This document shows positions 17,115-24,863 of a stretch of 64,000 nucleotides of DNA, in pieces. How positions within the stretch are numbered: the first letter of the stretch is position 1; every line of letters begins with the position of its first letter. The notes under the pieces were generated by a model that made no database searches, was not told the DNA's origin, and was given only the letters and a program-made list of their open reading frames with translations. This stretch comes from Bradyrhizobium quebecense (GTDB lineage: Bacteria > Pseudomonadota > Alphaproteobacteria > Rhizobiales > Xanthobacteraceae): the NCBI RefSeq assembly GCF_013373795.3, contig NZ_CP088022.1, positions 2,790,001 to 2,854,000 of the forward strand. Direction: 5' to 3'. Position numbers and translations under genes: made by a program.

Positions 17115-18248
17115 ATGACTACCGCTCATGCGATCCGGCAAGCGGTGCTGCTGTGCGGGCTCGCCTTCGCGCTGGCGGCCTGCAGCTCGCTGCCGCGGAT
17201 GCCTTACGCGGCTGCCGACGCCGCCAATTCGCGGGTGCTCGATCTCGACGGGCTGCGCCGCTACGCCGACGAGCCGGCGTCCAAATTCCGGCTCGAGAAG
17301 AGCGACCGCGCCCCGATCAAGACCTATCTCGCCCTCTCCGGCGGCGGCGCCGACGGCGCCTATGGCGTCGGCGTCCTCAACGGCTGGACCGCGGCCGGCA
17401 ACCGCCCGAGCTTCTCGGTCGTCTCCGGTGTCAGCACTGGCGGACTGATCGCGCCCTTTGCATTCCTCGGCCCGCGCTACGACGATACGCTGAGGGAGGT
17501 CTACACGTCAGGGATCGCCGAAAGCCTGCTGCAGGACCCGAGCCTGATGCGGGTGCTGTTCGGCTCCGGCCTGTTCGGCAACAAGCGGCTCCGCGAGCTG
17601 GTGGCGCGTTACGTCGGCCAGGACGTCCTGAGCGAGGTGGCGCGCGAAAACGCCAAGGGCCGAAAGCTCCTGATCGTCACCACCGATCTCGACACCCAGC
17701 GCACGGTGATCTGGGACATGGGACGGATCGCCGCCGTCGGAACGCCCGAGGCGCTACAGCTGTTTCGCGATGTGATGGCGGCCTCCGCCAGCATCCCGCT
17801 GGTATTTCCGCCGATCATGATCGACGCCGAGGGTCAGGGCCGCCGCTTCCAGGAGATGCATGTCGACGGCGGCGTGACTGCGCCGGTCCTGACGCTGCCA
17901 GACGCACTGCTGTTTCGCGACCGTGCCTGGCCCGCCGATGGCCGCATGAACATCTACATCCTCGTCAACAAGAAGCTCGAGGGCAACTTCGAGCTGGTGT
18001 CGAACTCGACGATCGACGTCGCTTCACGCAGCATTTCCGCAATCACCCAGGCGCAGACGCGCTCGGTCATTCTCTCGACCTATGATTTCGCCCGGCGCAA
18101 CCGGCTGGGCTTCCATCTGTCCTACATCGAGCGCGACTATCCGGCGCCGGAAACCCAGGGCTTCGACACCGCCTATATGCGCGCGCTCTACCAGCACGGC
18201 TACGAGAAGGCCGCCGCGGGGCAGGCCTGGACCGCGACGCCGCCCTGA
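17115..18248 (+). CDS. Patatin-like phospholipase lipoprotein
   Basis: 377 residues from the ATG at 17115; the upstream 15 codons of the open frame are not a signal peptide. An N-terminal lipoprotein signal (LCGLAFALAACSS, lipobox LAAC) anchors it in a membrane. The patatin domain shows the oxyanion loop SGGGADGAYGVGVL, the nucleophile elbow GVSTGG (GxSxG) and the catalytic-dyad DGG in MHVDGGVTAPVL. The family cleaves acyl groups from lipids. It is followed after 95 bases by tetR in the same direction, and both genes are bracketed by matching operator-like sites, so the regulator probably controls it. Confidence 0.88.
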   Translation: MTTAHAIRQAVLLCGLAFALAACSSLPRMPYAAADAANSRVLDLDGLRRYADEPASKFRLEKSDRAPIKTYLALSGGGADGAYGVGVLNGWTAAGNRPSFSVVSGVSTGGLIAPFAFLGPRYDDTLREVYTSGIAESLLQDPSLMRVLFGSGLFGNKRLRELVARYVGQDVLSEVARENAKGRKLLIVTTDLDTQRTVIWDMGRIAAVGTPEALQLFRDVMAASASIPLVFPPIMIDAEGQGRRFQEMHVDGGVTAPVLTLPDALLFRDRAWPADGRMNIYILVNKKLEGNFELVSNSTIDVASRSISAITQAQTRSVILSTYDFARRNRLGFHLSYIERDYPAPETQGFDTAYMRALYQHGYEKAAAGQAWTATPP

Positions 18249-18304
18249 GCGTGCCAGCCCCGGTACCACCGAATGGACGAATCCGCACCGCGCGGGTTAT
18301 AGAC

Positions 18305-18320
18305 CGGACAGACCCGTCCG
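18305..18320. promoter_or_regulatory. Short inverted repeat just before tetR
   Basis: CGGAC-6-GTCCG, ending 24 bases before the tetR ATG. It could be an autoregulatory site, but its sequence differs from the matched sites at 16976 and 19135. Short GC inverted repeats are common in this genome, so confidence is low. Confidence 0.25.
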
Positions 18321-18343
18321 AACGCAAACGAGATGAATGGGCA

Positions 18344-19081
18344 ATGGGATTGACGGCAACCAAGGCCAAGGTGGCCAAGCGCGGCGTGATCAAGTCACGT
18401 GGCGGCCGGCCGACCCGGGATGCTGCGATCGAGCGCGACCAGCGGCTGATCGAGGTCGCCACGCGCCTGTTCCTCGAGCGCGGCTTCGATGCGACGTCGA
18501 TCGACGCCGTGGCCGAGGCCGCCCGCGTCAGCAAGCCCACCGTCTACGGACAGTACGGCGACAAGCGCGGCCTGTTCACCGCGGTGCTCAGGCGCGAAAT
18601 TGCCCGCTGGCTTGCCCCGCTCGCCGCCGCGGCGGCCGAAGCGCAGGCCGGCGGTAGCTGCGATGGTTCGGTCGAGGAACGGCTGATCGAGCTCGGGCGC
18701 CAGCTGCTGGTGCTGAACTGCAGCGCCGACTCCATCGCCTTCAGCCGGATCCTGACCGCGCAGGCGATCAATTTCCCCGAGGTCGCCAAGCTTGCCGTCG
18801 ACGAAGGCTGGTCGAAGGCGGTGTCGACGACGGCGGATTTCTTCGACCATCTGGTCGACAATGGCGCCCTCGACCTCGAGGACACGACGATCGCGGCCGA
18901 GACCTTCCTCAACATGGTGGTCGGCCACACCCACCGGATGGCGACATTCGGGATTCTGATCGACATGAAGGCCGCGGTGACGCGGATGGAAGTCTCGATC
19001 CGGCTGTTCCTCGCCGGTGCCGTGGGACCGCGGGACCGGCTGCGTGACGCCGCCAAGGCCCGTCGCCGGCCGGCGCGCTGA
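18344..19081 (+). CDS. TetR/AcrR family transcriptional regulator
   Basis: 245 residues from the ATG at 18344. An N-terminal basic stretch leads into a TetR DNA-binding domain (about residues 28-80): QRLIEVATRLFLERGFDATS, IDAVAEAARVSKPTVYGQYG, DKRGLFTAVL. The C-terminal ligand/dimer domain resembles the AcrR/AefR-type C-terminal domains (SADSIAFSRILTAQAINFPE). It probably represses itself and neighbours in response to an unknown small molecule. Likely target sites are the palindromes at 16976-17001 and 19135-19160. A strong hairpin ends the transcript at 19267-19299. Confidence 0.9.
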   Translation: MGLTATKAKVAKRGVIKSRGGRPTRDAAIERDQRLIEVATRLFLERGFDATSIDAVAEAARVSKPTVYGQYGDKRGLFTAVLRREIARWLAPLAAAAAEAQAGGSCDGSVEERLIELGRQLLVLNCSADSIAFSRILTAQAINFPEVAKLAVDEGWSKAVSTTADFFDHLVDNGALDLEDTTIAAETFLNMVVGHTHRMATFGILIDMKAAVTRMEVSIRLFLAGAVGPRDRLRDAAKARRRPAR

Positions 19082-19134
19082 CCGTTTTATAGGATCGTTT
19101 CGTCGTCTTACACGTTGCCGTGATGAGTCTTGAA

Positions 19135-19160
19135 TAAACAGAACGAAACCGTATTGTTTA
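19135..19160. promoter_or_regulatory. Operator-like palindrome, site 2 of a matched pair
   Basis: AGAACGA (19140-19146), spacer AACCGTA, TTGTTTA (19154-19160). The arms are imperfect, but the 25 bases from 19135 match site 1 (16976) at 23 positions, including the complete spacer. It lies 54 bases after the tetR stop, before the terminator hairpin. Confidence 0.45.
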
Positions 19161-19266
19161 GTTGCAAAGAGACGCTCAGCCCGGATCGCCCCCCAAGGGT
19201 TCTGCGTCACCTTGTAACTTCGATCGTCACGACGGAGCTGCCGCCATCGCTCCGCCTGAACGTTCG

Positions 19267-19299
19267 GCGGCCGACCTCTGACTAACAGAGGTCGGCCGC
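19267..19299. terminator. Strong hairpin after tetR
   Basis: Perfect 14-bp inverted repeat (GCGGCCGACCTCTG and its complement) with the loop ACTAA. Only three T follow soon after on the plus strand. It probably ends the tetR transcript. Confidence 0.65.
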
Positions 19300-19371
19300 A
19301 CCTTTCTCGGCCCGCCCCTCGCTCTGCGAACGCGGGTCATGCGCGTGCACATGTTCAATACAGGTTCGACG

Positions 19372-19989
19372 ATGAGGACAGGACGATTGCGCGCACTGAG
19401 GCATTGGGCATTGGGAGCGCGGCTGCTTGCAACCGCTCTGCTGGCGCTGCCCTTCGCGTCGCCGGCCCATGCGATCACGAGCTCGGCTGCCGCCGCGCTC
19501 ACCCCGCAGGACAGTGACAGCGCGCTCGACGTACATGCGGTTCGCCGCGAGCTCGACAGCTTCCAGTCCGCCCAGATCTCGCTGCGCAAGGCGATGGCGA
19601 TTGCGGAGGCGCTGCACTCAGGCTCGATCACCGCCGACATCAGCTTCGACGGCGCGTCGGATCCCGCAGTCTACCGGGTCAAGACCATGCAGCAGAACCG
19701 CATCTGGCAGCATGCGATCGACGCCTCGACCGGCCAGGTGGTCGGCGGCGAGCCGCCTTCGCCGCTGGCCTCCCTCGGCGCCGAAGACCGCGACAATCTC
19801 GTCGTGCTCAGGGCGCTGCGGCATCGGCTCGCCGATGCGGTGCGCGTCGCCGAGCACACGACCTCGGGCAAGGCGATCAGCGGCGGCTTGATGCGCGAAC
19901 GCGGCAAGCTCAATTTCGTCATCGTGGTGCTGACGGGCAGCGACCTGAAAGAAGTGATCCTCGAGCCGCCCGGCGCGCGCCGGCGCTGA
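19372..19989 (+). CDS. Secreted PepSY-domain-like protein
   Basis: 205 residues from the ATG at 19372 (also possible at 19339 or 19351). The start is chosen so that the signal peptide reads MRTGRLRALRHWALGARLLA, with cleavage near AHA-IT. A PepSY-like unit follows (ISLRKAMAIAEALHSGSITA, PAVYRVKTMQQNRIWQHAID, ASTGQVVGG). A second stretch (LRHRLADAVRVAEHTTSGKA) may be a degenerate repeat. PepSY domains bind or inhibit partners in the periplasm; the partner here is unknown. Site 2 of the operator pair lies upstream, so it might belong to the TetR regulon. Confidence 0.7.
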   Translation: MRTGRLRALRHWALGARLLATALLALPFASPAHAITSSAAAALTPQDSDSALDVHAVRRELDSFQSAQISLRKAMAIAEALHSGSITADISFDGASDPAVYRVKTMQQNRIWQHAIDASTGQVVGGEPPSPLASLGAEDRDNLVVLRALRHRLADAVRVAEHTTSGKAISGGLMRERGKLNFVIVVLTGSDLKEVILEPPGARRR

Positions 19990-20043
19990 GAGCGGCGCAA
20001 GCTCTGCCAGGTTCTCCCTTGCCAAGTTTTCGCCCAAAAGCCG

Positions 20044-20072
20044 TTGACGGACGCCGATCTCTGCCGCATAAG
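20044..20072 (+). promoter_or_regulatory. Predicted sigma-70 promoter of the asd leader
   Basis: TTGACG at 20044-20049 and CATAAG at 20067-20072 with a 17-base spacer. A start point about 7-8 bases on falls at 20079-20081, that is at the A of the leader-peptide ATG. By eye only; the -10 is a 4/6 match. Confidence 0.5.
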
Positions 20073-20080
20073 TCCGCACC

Positions 20081-20152
20081 ATGATCACCGCGACCAAACG
20101 CACGACCAAAACCACCAAGCCCTCTGGGGCCTCGGGAGGCGTGCGCGCGTAG
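20081..20152 (+). CDS. Thr/Lys-rich leader peptide of asd (candidate attenuator uORF)
   Basis: A 23-codon frame, ATG at 20081 to TAG at 20150. It begins MITATKRTTKTTKPSG: six Thr and three Lys codons fall in the first 13 residues. Thr and Lys are end products of the pathway that asd feeds. No ribosome-binding site precedes it, and the predicted transcription start coincides with its ATG, as expected for a leaderless uORF. The 3' half (20126-20136) can pair with the 5' arm of the terminator that follows. Clusters of product codons ahead of a terminator are the hallmark of ribosome-mediated attenuation, as in enteric thr operons. Too short for ordinary gene callers. Confidence 0.75.
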   Translation: MITATKRTTKTTKPSGASGGVRA

Positions 20153-20212
20153 TCGGTCGTACAGCATCATCTCTACCCGAAGCCCCGCCTGATGAAGGTC
20201 CGGGGCTTTTTT
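20126..20212 (+). terminator. Attenuator of asd: terminator and competing antiterminator
   Basis: Terminator: AAGCCCCG (20180-20187) pairs perfectly with CGGGGCTT (20201-20208), followed by a run of six T (20207-20212), about 38 bases before the asd start. Antiterminator: GGGGCCTCGGG (20126-20136), inside the leader peptide frame, pairs with CCCGAAGCCCC (20176-20186) at 10 of 11 positions, using up the 5' arm of the terminator. The two structures exclude each other. Folding energies were not computed. Confidence 0.75.
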
Positions 20213-20250
20213 GTTGCCCGCGTCATGCTCAAATTCGAATGGAGGACAAA

Positions 20251-21276
20251 GTGAGTAACGATCCCGTCGTCGCGATTGTCGGCGTCACCGGCGCAGTCGG
20301 CGCCGAATTCATCGCCACCATGGACAAGCGCGGCTTCCGCGTCGGCAAGCTGAAGGCGCTGGCGAGCGCCCGCTCGGCCGGCAAGACCGTCAGCTTCCGC
20401 GGCAAGCCGGTCGTGATCGAGGAGTTGACCGAGCGCGCCTTCGAGGGCGTCGACATCGCGCTGTTCTCGGCCGGCAGCGGCATCTCGAAGAAGTTCGCGC
20501 CTGTTGCCGTGAAGTCCGGCGCCGTCGTGGTCGACAATTCGTCGGCGTTCCGGATGGATCCGAACGTGCCGCTGGTGATCCCCGAGATCAACGCCAACCG
20601 CATCCGCGACCACAAGGGCATCATCGCCAACCCGAACTGCGCCGCCATCACCGCGCTGGTGCCGCTGTGGCCGATCCACCGGAAGAACCGCATCAAGCGC
20701 GTGATCATCTCGACTTACCAGGCCGCGAGCGGCGCGGGAGCAGCCGCAATGGAGGAGCTCGTCGAATCCACCCGCGCCAATCTCAATGGACAGGTCTACA
20801 CCCCGAAGGTGATGCCACACCCCTACGCCTTCAACCTGTTCAACCACAACACGGCCATCGATCCGGAGACCGGCTACAACGACGAAGAGACCAAGGTCAT
20901 CAAGGAGACCCACAAGATCTTCGAGGACGAGAAGATCGCCGTCGGCGTCACCTGCGTGCGGGTGCCGGTGCTGCGCGCGCATTGCGAGACGATCACCTTC
21001 GAATGCGAGAAGCCGATCACCGAGGACCAAGTGCGCGCGATCATGGCGCAGGCGCCGGGCGTCAAGATCGTCGACGACCGCGCGAAGAACTATTTCCCGA
21101 TGCCGATCGATGCGTCCGGTCAGGATGACGTGCTGGTCGGCCGCATCCGCAAGGATCTCAGCGACCCCAGCGGGCACTCGATCTCGATGTTCGTCGCGGC
21201 CGATCAGCTGCTCAAGGGCGCCGCGCTGAACGCGGTGCAGATCGCCGAGCTGTTGCCCGAACGCGCAATGGCGTGA
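20251..21276 (+). CDS. asd: Aspartate-semialdehyde dehydrogenase
   Basis: 341 residues from the GTG at 20251, placed 5 bases after GGAGGA; an in-frame ATG at 20239 would overlap that ribosome-binding site. The enzyme reduces aspartyl phosphate to aspartate semialdehyde with NADPH, the branch point to lysine/diaminopimelate, threonine and methionine. Marks are VAIVGVTGAVGAEFI, FSAGSGISKKFAPVAVKSGA, the catalytic-cysteine region GIIANPNCAAI, the TYQAASGAG segment, and the substrate-binding histidine region HSISMFVAADQLLKGAAL. Transcription is probably controlled by the Thr/Lys leader and attenuator immediately upstream. A palindromic repeat separates it from the converging queA. Confidence 0.95.
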   Translation: MSNDPVVAIVGVTGAVGAEFIATMDKRGFRVGKLKALASARSAGKTVSFRGKPVVIEELTERAFEGVDIALFSAGSGISKKFAPVAVKSGAVVVDNSSAFRMDPNVPLVIPEINANRIRDHKGIIANPNCAAITALVPLWPIHRKNRIKRVIISTYQAASGAGAAAMEELVESTRANLNGQVYTPKVMPHPYAFNLFNHNTAIDPETGYNDEETKVIKETHKIFEDEKIAVGVTCVRVPVLRAHCETITFECEKPITEDQVRAIMAQAPGVKIVDDRAKNYFPMPIDASGQDDVLVGRIRKDLSDPSGHSISMFVAADQLLKGAALNAVQIAELLPERAMA

Positions 21277-21296
21277 GGTCGCGGCGATACCAAACC

Positions 21297-21427
21297 CGTC
21301 ATCCCCGCACAATGGCGTAGCCATTGTCGTGGAGGTGCGAGCGGAGCGAGTCTCGAAGGATGTACGGCCCCAGTCGGGCCGTCGCCCTTCGAGGGCCGCT
21401 GAAGAGCGGCCACCTCAGGGTGACGGT
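21297..21427. repeat. Palindromic intergenic repeat (asd-queA)
   Basis: A composite of nested inverted repeats between two stop codons: GTCATCCCC... at the left and CACCTCAGGGTGACGG at the right. Inside are GAGGTGCGAGCGGAGCGAG, ACAATGG/CCATTGT and CGGCCC/GGGCCG pairs. The CCTTCGAG...CACCTCAGGGTGACG style is familiar as a dispersed repeat in Bradyrhizobium genomes. It may double as the terminator of both converging genes. Confidence 0.7.
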
Positions 21428-21448
21428 GATAAAGTTGAGTTTGCTGAA

Positions 21449-22525
21449 CTACCCGCCCGCGCGGAACAGCAAACAGGCATCGCCGTATGAATAGAACCGG
21501 TAGCCGTCGCTGATCGCGTGCGCGTAGGCGTTCTGCATCGTCTCGAGGCCGGAGAAGGCCGAGACCAGCATGAACAGCGTTGAACGCGGCAGGTGGAAGT
21601 TCGTCAGCAGGATATCGACCGCGCGGAAGCGATAGCCCGGCGTGATGAAGATCGAGGTTTCCGCCGCGAACGGCTGGATGGTGCCGTCGGCATTGGCAGC
21701 GCTCTCCAGCAGCCGCAGCGACGTGGTGCCGATCGCGACGATCCGGCCGCCCTTTGCACGCGCGGCGTTCAAGGCAGCAGCAGTCTCGGCGGTGATGCAT
21801 CCCCATTCGGCATGCATTCTATGCTCGGAGGTTTCGTCCACTTTGACCGGCAGGAACGTCCCTGCCCCGACATGCAGCGTCAGGCGATGCAGATCGACGC
21901 CGCGGCTCTTCAGCGTGGCCTCGAGCGCCGGCGTGAAATGCAATCCCGCCGTCGGCGCGGCGACCGCGCCTTCATTGGCGGCGAACATGGTCTGGTAGTC
22001 GCTGACGTCCTGGTCGTCGGGCGTGCGCTTGGAGGCGATGTAGGGCGGCAGCGGCGTGGCGCCGACATCGGCGATGGCCTGGTCGAGCACCGGACCATGG
22101 AACGAGAATGACAGCGTCACCTCGCCTTCCTGCCCCTTGGCCTCGACCTCTGCATCGAGATTGCCGAGCAGGCAGACCTTGCCCTCATTGCCGAAGCGGA
22201 TGGTGTCGCCGGGCGCAAGCTTCTTCGCCGGCTTCACCAGCGCCTGCCAGCGCGAGCCGTCGAGCCGCTTGATCAAGGTCGCCTCGATCTTCGGCTCGGT
22301 CTCACGCCCGATGCGGCGGCCCTTGAGCTGGGCTGCGATCACCTTGGTGTCGTTGACGACGATCTGATCGCCGGGCTCCAGCCAATGCGGCAGGTCCGCG
22401 ATCGTGGCGTCGCGCAGCACGCCGTCCGGATGCACCACCAGCATCCGCGCGGAATCGCGCGGGCTCGCGGGGCGAAGTGCGATGCTCTCGGGCGGCAGTT
22501 CGAAATCAAAGAGATCGGTGCGCAT
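21449..22525 (-). CDS. queA: S-adenosylmethionine:tRNA ribosyltransferase-isomerase
   Basis: 358 residues, the normal length. QueA transfers the ribosyl moiety of SAM to 7-aminomethyl-7-deazaguanine in tRNA, the step after Tgt in queuosine synthesis. Marks are [19 protein letters not shown] at the N-terminus, [23 protein letters not shown]...[38 protein letters not shown] and the C-terminal [17 protein letters not shown]. It is the last gene of a minus-strand run coaD, ppiA-like, hypothetical, ppiB-like, queA, though a 76-base gap with a palindrome precedes it. Confidence 0.96.
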   Translation of the reverse strand: MRTDLFDFELPPESIALRPASPRDSARMLVVHPDGVLRDATIADLPHWLEPGDQIVVNDTKVIAAQLKGRRIGRETEPKIEATLIKRLDGSRWQALVKPAKKLAPGDTIRFGNEGKVCLLGNLDAEVEAKGQEGEVTLSFSFHGPVLDQAIADVGATPLPPYIASKRTPDDQDVSDYQTMFAANEGAVAAPTAGLHFTPALEATLKSRGVDLHRLTLHVGAGTFLPVKVDETSEHRMHAEWGCITAETAAALNAARAKGGRIVAIGTTSLRLLESAANADGTIQPFAAETSIFITPGYRFRAVDILLTNFHLPRSTLFMLVSAFSGLETMQNAYAHAISDGYRFYSYGDACLLFRAGG

Positions 22526-22548
22526 GGCGCGATTGTAACTTCAACGTT

Positions 22549-22589
22549 GTCATTCCGGGTACGTCGCTTTCGCCACGCCCCGGAATGAC
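22549..22589. repeat. Palindromic intergenic element (queA-ppiB)
   Basis: GTCATTCCGGG (22549-22559) and its complement CCCGGAATGAC (22579-22589) around a 19-base centre. The GTCATTCCGGGG form is a common dispersed palindrome in Bradyrhizobium. It sits within the presumed coaD-queA transcript. Confidence 0.6.
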
Positions 22590-22601
22590 AAAGTGTTCAG
22601 C

Positions 22602-23066
22602 TCAAGCCGCGTCGGCGGCCATGCGCGCCTTGACGATCTTGTCCGGATCCTTCACCGGCTCGCCGCGCTTGATCTTGTCGACGTTCTCCATGCCCTCGGT
22701 GACCTTGCCCCAGACCGTGTACTGGCCGTTGAGGAAGGAGGCGTCGTCGAAGCAGATGAAGAACTGGCTGTCGCCGGAATCCGGATTGGCGGCGCGGGCC
22801 ATCGAGGCGGTGCCGCGGACATGCGGCTCCTTGTTGAACTCGGCCTTCAGCTTCTTGCCGGAGCCGCCCATGCCGGTGCCCTGCGGGCAGCCGGTCTGCG
22901 CCATGAAACCGTCGATCACGCGATGGAACGCGATGCCGTCGTAGAAGCCTTCGCGCACCAGCTCCTTGATCCGCGCGACGTGACCGGGAGCGAGATCCGG
23001 GCGCATCTCGATCGTGACCGGGCCCTGGGTGGTTTCGAGGATCAGAGTATTTTCGGTAGCAGCCAT
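22602..23066 (-). CDS. ppiB: Cytoplasmic peptidyl-prolyl isomerase, cyclophilin type
   Basis: 154 residues without a signal peptide (MAATENTLILETTQGPVTIE). Cyclophilins speed cis-trans isomerisation of X-Pro bonds. The family core is complete: GIAFHRVIDGFMAQTG with the catalytic Arg, a GMGGSGKKLKAEFN stretch, TASMARAANPDSGDSQFFIC and FLNGQYTVWGKVTEGMENVD. The first 25 bases overlap the end of the preceding small secreted-protein gene in another frame, so the two are translationally linked. Confidence 0.94.
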   Translation of the reverse strand: MAATENTLILETTQGPVTIEMRPDLAPGHVARIKELVREGFYDGIAFHRVIDGFMAQTGCPQGTGMGGSGKKLKAEFNKEPHVRGTASMARAANPDSGDSQFFICFDDASFLNGQYTVWGKVTEGMENVDKIKRGEPVKDPDKIVKARMAADAA

Positions 23067-23482
23067 GCTCGCTTCTCCTGGCTTCGGGGTGGATATTTCT
23101 TGTTCCTGAACGGGATCGCGAATGGACGGCCCGCAACCGCGCCGCCCAGGCTCTCGGTAAATGGCATCGGCGTGCAGCGTTGCAGCGCATCCATCACGGC
23201 GACCCGGTATGCGATCCGGTCGTTGTCGGTCGCCTCCTGCGATTCATAGCTGATCCTGGGATGCCCGAGGATCGCGCCCTCTCGGTTGAAGCTGACAATG
23301 ACGGTAATGTCGATCGGGCCGGCCTTGTCCGCCGGCGGCGGCCGCCAGCAGCGATGGATGGCAAGAACAACGTCCCTGATCGTATTGAGTTGCTCCGGCT
23401 CGGCCGCCACCGGTCCGGTCAGCCCGAGCCACGCCACCAGCGGCGCGGCGAACCAGACAAGTGGTCTGCTGCGCGCCGCCAT
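23042..23482 (-). CDS. Secreted hypothetical protein between two cyclophilins
   Basis: 146 residues with a signal peptide (MAARSRPLVWFAAPLVAWLG, cleavage near AAE-PE). The mature part (VVLAIHRCWRPPPADKAGPI, then DITVIVSFNREGAILGHPRI, then VMDALQRCTPMPF) resembles the energy-transducing TonB C-terminal/TolA-like beta-alpha-beta module, in which paired cysteines flank the strands. It begins 6 bases after the ppiA-like stop and overlaps ppiB by 25 bases, so it is surely cotranscribed. The basic tail (NKKYPPRSQEKR) lies in the overlap. Function unknown. Confidence 0.75.
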   Translation of the reverse strand: MAARSRPLVWFAAPLVAWLGLTGPVAAEPEQLNTIRDVVLAIHRCWRPPPADKAGPIDITVIVSFNREGAILGHPRISYESQEATDNDRIAYRVAVMDALQRCTPMPFTESLGGAVAGRPFAIPFRNKKYPPRSQEKRAWLLPKIL

Positions 23483-23488
23483 CGCCGA

Positions 23489-24052
23489 TCACTTGATGTC
23501 GGATGCGACCTGCACCTTCACCATCTTGTCGGGATCGGTGACGGCGCCGCCGGGAGAGCCCGCGGGAGCCTTCTTCAGCTTGTCGACCACGTCCATGCCC
23601 GACACCACCTCGCCGACCACGGTGTACTGGCCGTTGAGGCTCGATCCGTCGGCGAACATGATGAAGAACTGCGAATTGGCGCTGTCGACGCTGTCGCCGC
23701 GCCGGGCCATGCCGACGATGCCGCGCTTGAACGGGACCTGCGAGAATTCCTGCCTCAGGTTCGGATATTTCGAGCCACCGGTGCCGTTGAAGTTCTGGCC
23801 GTCGCCAGTCTGCGCCATGAAGCCATCCATCACGCGATGGAATGGCACGTTGTTGTAGAAGCCCTCGCGCGCCAGCTGCTTGATGCGCTCGGCATGCTGG
23901 GGCGCGATGTCGGTGCGCAGCTTGATGACGATGCGGCCCTTGGTGGTGTCGATCACGATCGCATTGGCCTTGTCGAGATTGGCAGGCAGCGGCTGCGCGA
24001 CCGCAGGCACGACGCAGAGCAGCGCGGCAACGAATGCAAGAATGCGGATCAT
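23489..24052 (-). CDS. ppiA: Periplasmic peptidyl-prolyl isomerase, cyclophilin type
   Basis: 187 residues. A signal peptide (MIRILAFVAALLCVVPAVAQ) directs it to the periplasm, where it would assist folding of exported proteins. The cyclophilin core is complete (VPFHRVMDGFMAQTGDGQNF, GIVGMARRGDSVDSANSQFF, LNGQYTVVGEVVSGMDVVDKL). It is the exported counterpart of the ppiB-like gene two positions downstream. It follows coaD by 46 bases. Confidence 0.93.
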   Translation of the reverse strand: MIRILAFVAALLCVVPAVAQPLPANLDKANAIVIDTTKGRIVIKLRTDIAPQHAERIKQLAREGFYNNVPFHRVMDGFMAQTGDGQNFNGTGGSKYPNLRQEFSQVPFKRGIVGMARRGDSVDSANSQFFIMFADGSSLNGQYTVVGEVVSGMDVVDKLKKAPAGSPGGAVTDPDKMVKVQVASDIK

Positions 24053-24098
24053 GGAAACTCCGGACCTTTGATGTTCTGGGTGTGGCAGGCCGCCGGCA

Positions 24099-24596
24099 TC
24101 AGCCGGCGAACTTGGCCTTCAGGCTAGCGGCGACTGATGACGGCACGAATGCAGAGAAGTCGCCGCCCATCTGGGCGATTTGGCGCACCAGTGTGGCGGT
24201 GATCGGGCGGACCGCGACCGACGCCGGAACGAACACGGTATGCACCTCGGGCGCCATCGCCTCGTTCATGCCGGCCAGCTGCATCTCGTAGTCGAGATCG
24301 GTGCCGTCGCGGAGGCCTCGAATCATCAGCGTGGCCTTGGCCGAGCGCGCCGCCGCGACCGTGAGGTTGTCATAGGTCGCGCTTTCGAAGGCGCAGCCCG
24401 CCTTCTGGGCGATCGGGCCGAACACCTCATGGACCATGGCCAGCCGTTCCTCGGTGGAGAACAGCGGCTTCTTGCCGGGATGGACGCCGATGGCGACGAT
24501 CAGGCGGTCACAGAGGAAGACGGCCTGTCTCACCACGTCCAGATGGCCGTTGGTGACGGGATCGAAGGAGCCGGGATAGAGCGCGATACGGGACAT
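24099..24596 (-). CDS. coaD: Phosphopantetheine adenylyltransferase
   Basis: 165 residues from the ATG at 24596, preceded by TTAGGAGGGACC; the open frame upstream is not protein-like. The enzyme adenylylates 4'-phosphopantetheine to dephospho-CoA. Marks are the nucleotidyltransferase motif [18 protein letters not shown] (TxGH as TNGH), [17 protein letters not shown] and the ISSTLVR-equivalent [16 protein letters not shown]. First gene of the coaD-ppiA-orf-ppiB(-queA) run, an arrangement also familiar downstream of gyrA in rhizobia. Here gyrA lies 5 kb upstream with other genes between. Confidence 0.95.
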   Translation of the reverse strand: MSRIALYPGSFDPVTNGHLDVVRQAVFLCDRLIVAIGVHPGKKPLFSTEERLAMVHEVFGPIAQKAGCAFESATYDNLTVAAARSAKATLMIRGLRDGTDLDYEMQLAGMNEAMAPEVHTVFVPASVAVRPITATLVRQIAQMGGDFSAFVPSSVAASLKAKFAG

Positions 24597-24863
24597 GGTC
24601 CCTCCTAACCCGCCCGGCTCTCCCCGGCAAGCCGCCCGGGTTCCGCCCGTCGCGTGAAATATATCTCTCCTCGTCCAGTGAACGAGTCCTGGGATGCCAG
24701 CGTCTACGTGGGTGAATGTTTCGTCGGCCGTTGGCGGACGAAACAAAGCCGGCCGGCGATGAAACCATTTTCCACCCTGGCGAAGACACCAGGAAACGTG
24801 CGGCCGGTAGACATTGGACAACGAAACGACGGGCCCGGGGGGCCCGATCCTATGGGGACCGTC

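Noticed and set aside
18305..18320. CGGAC/GTCCG repeat as the TetR operator
   Set aside because: It differs from the matched sites at 16976 and 19135 and short GC inverted repeats are common here; kept only as a low-confidence feature.
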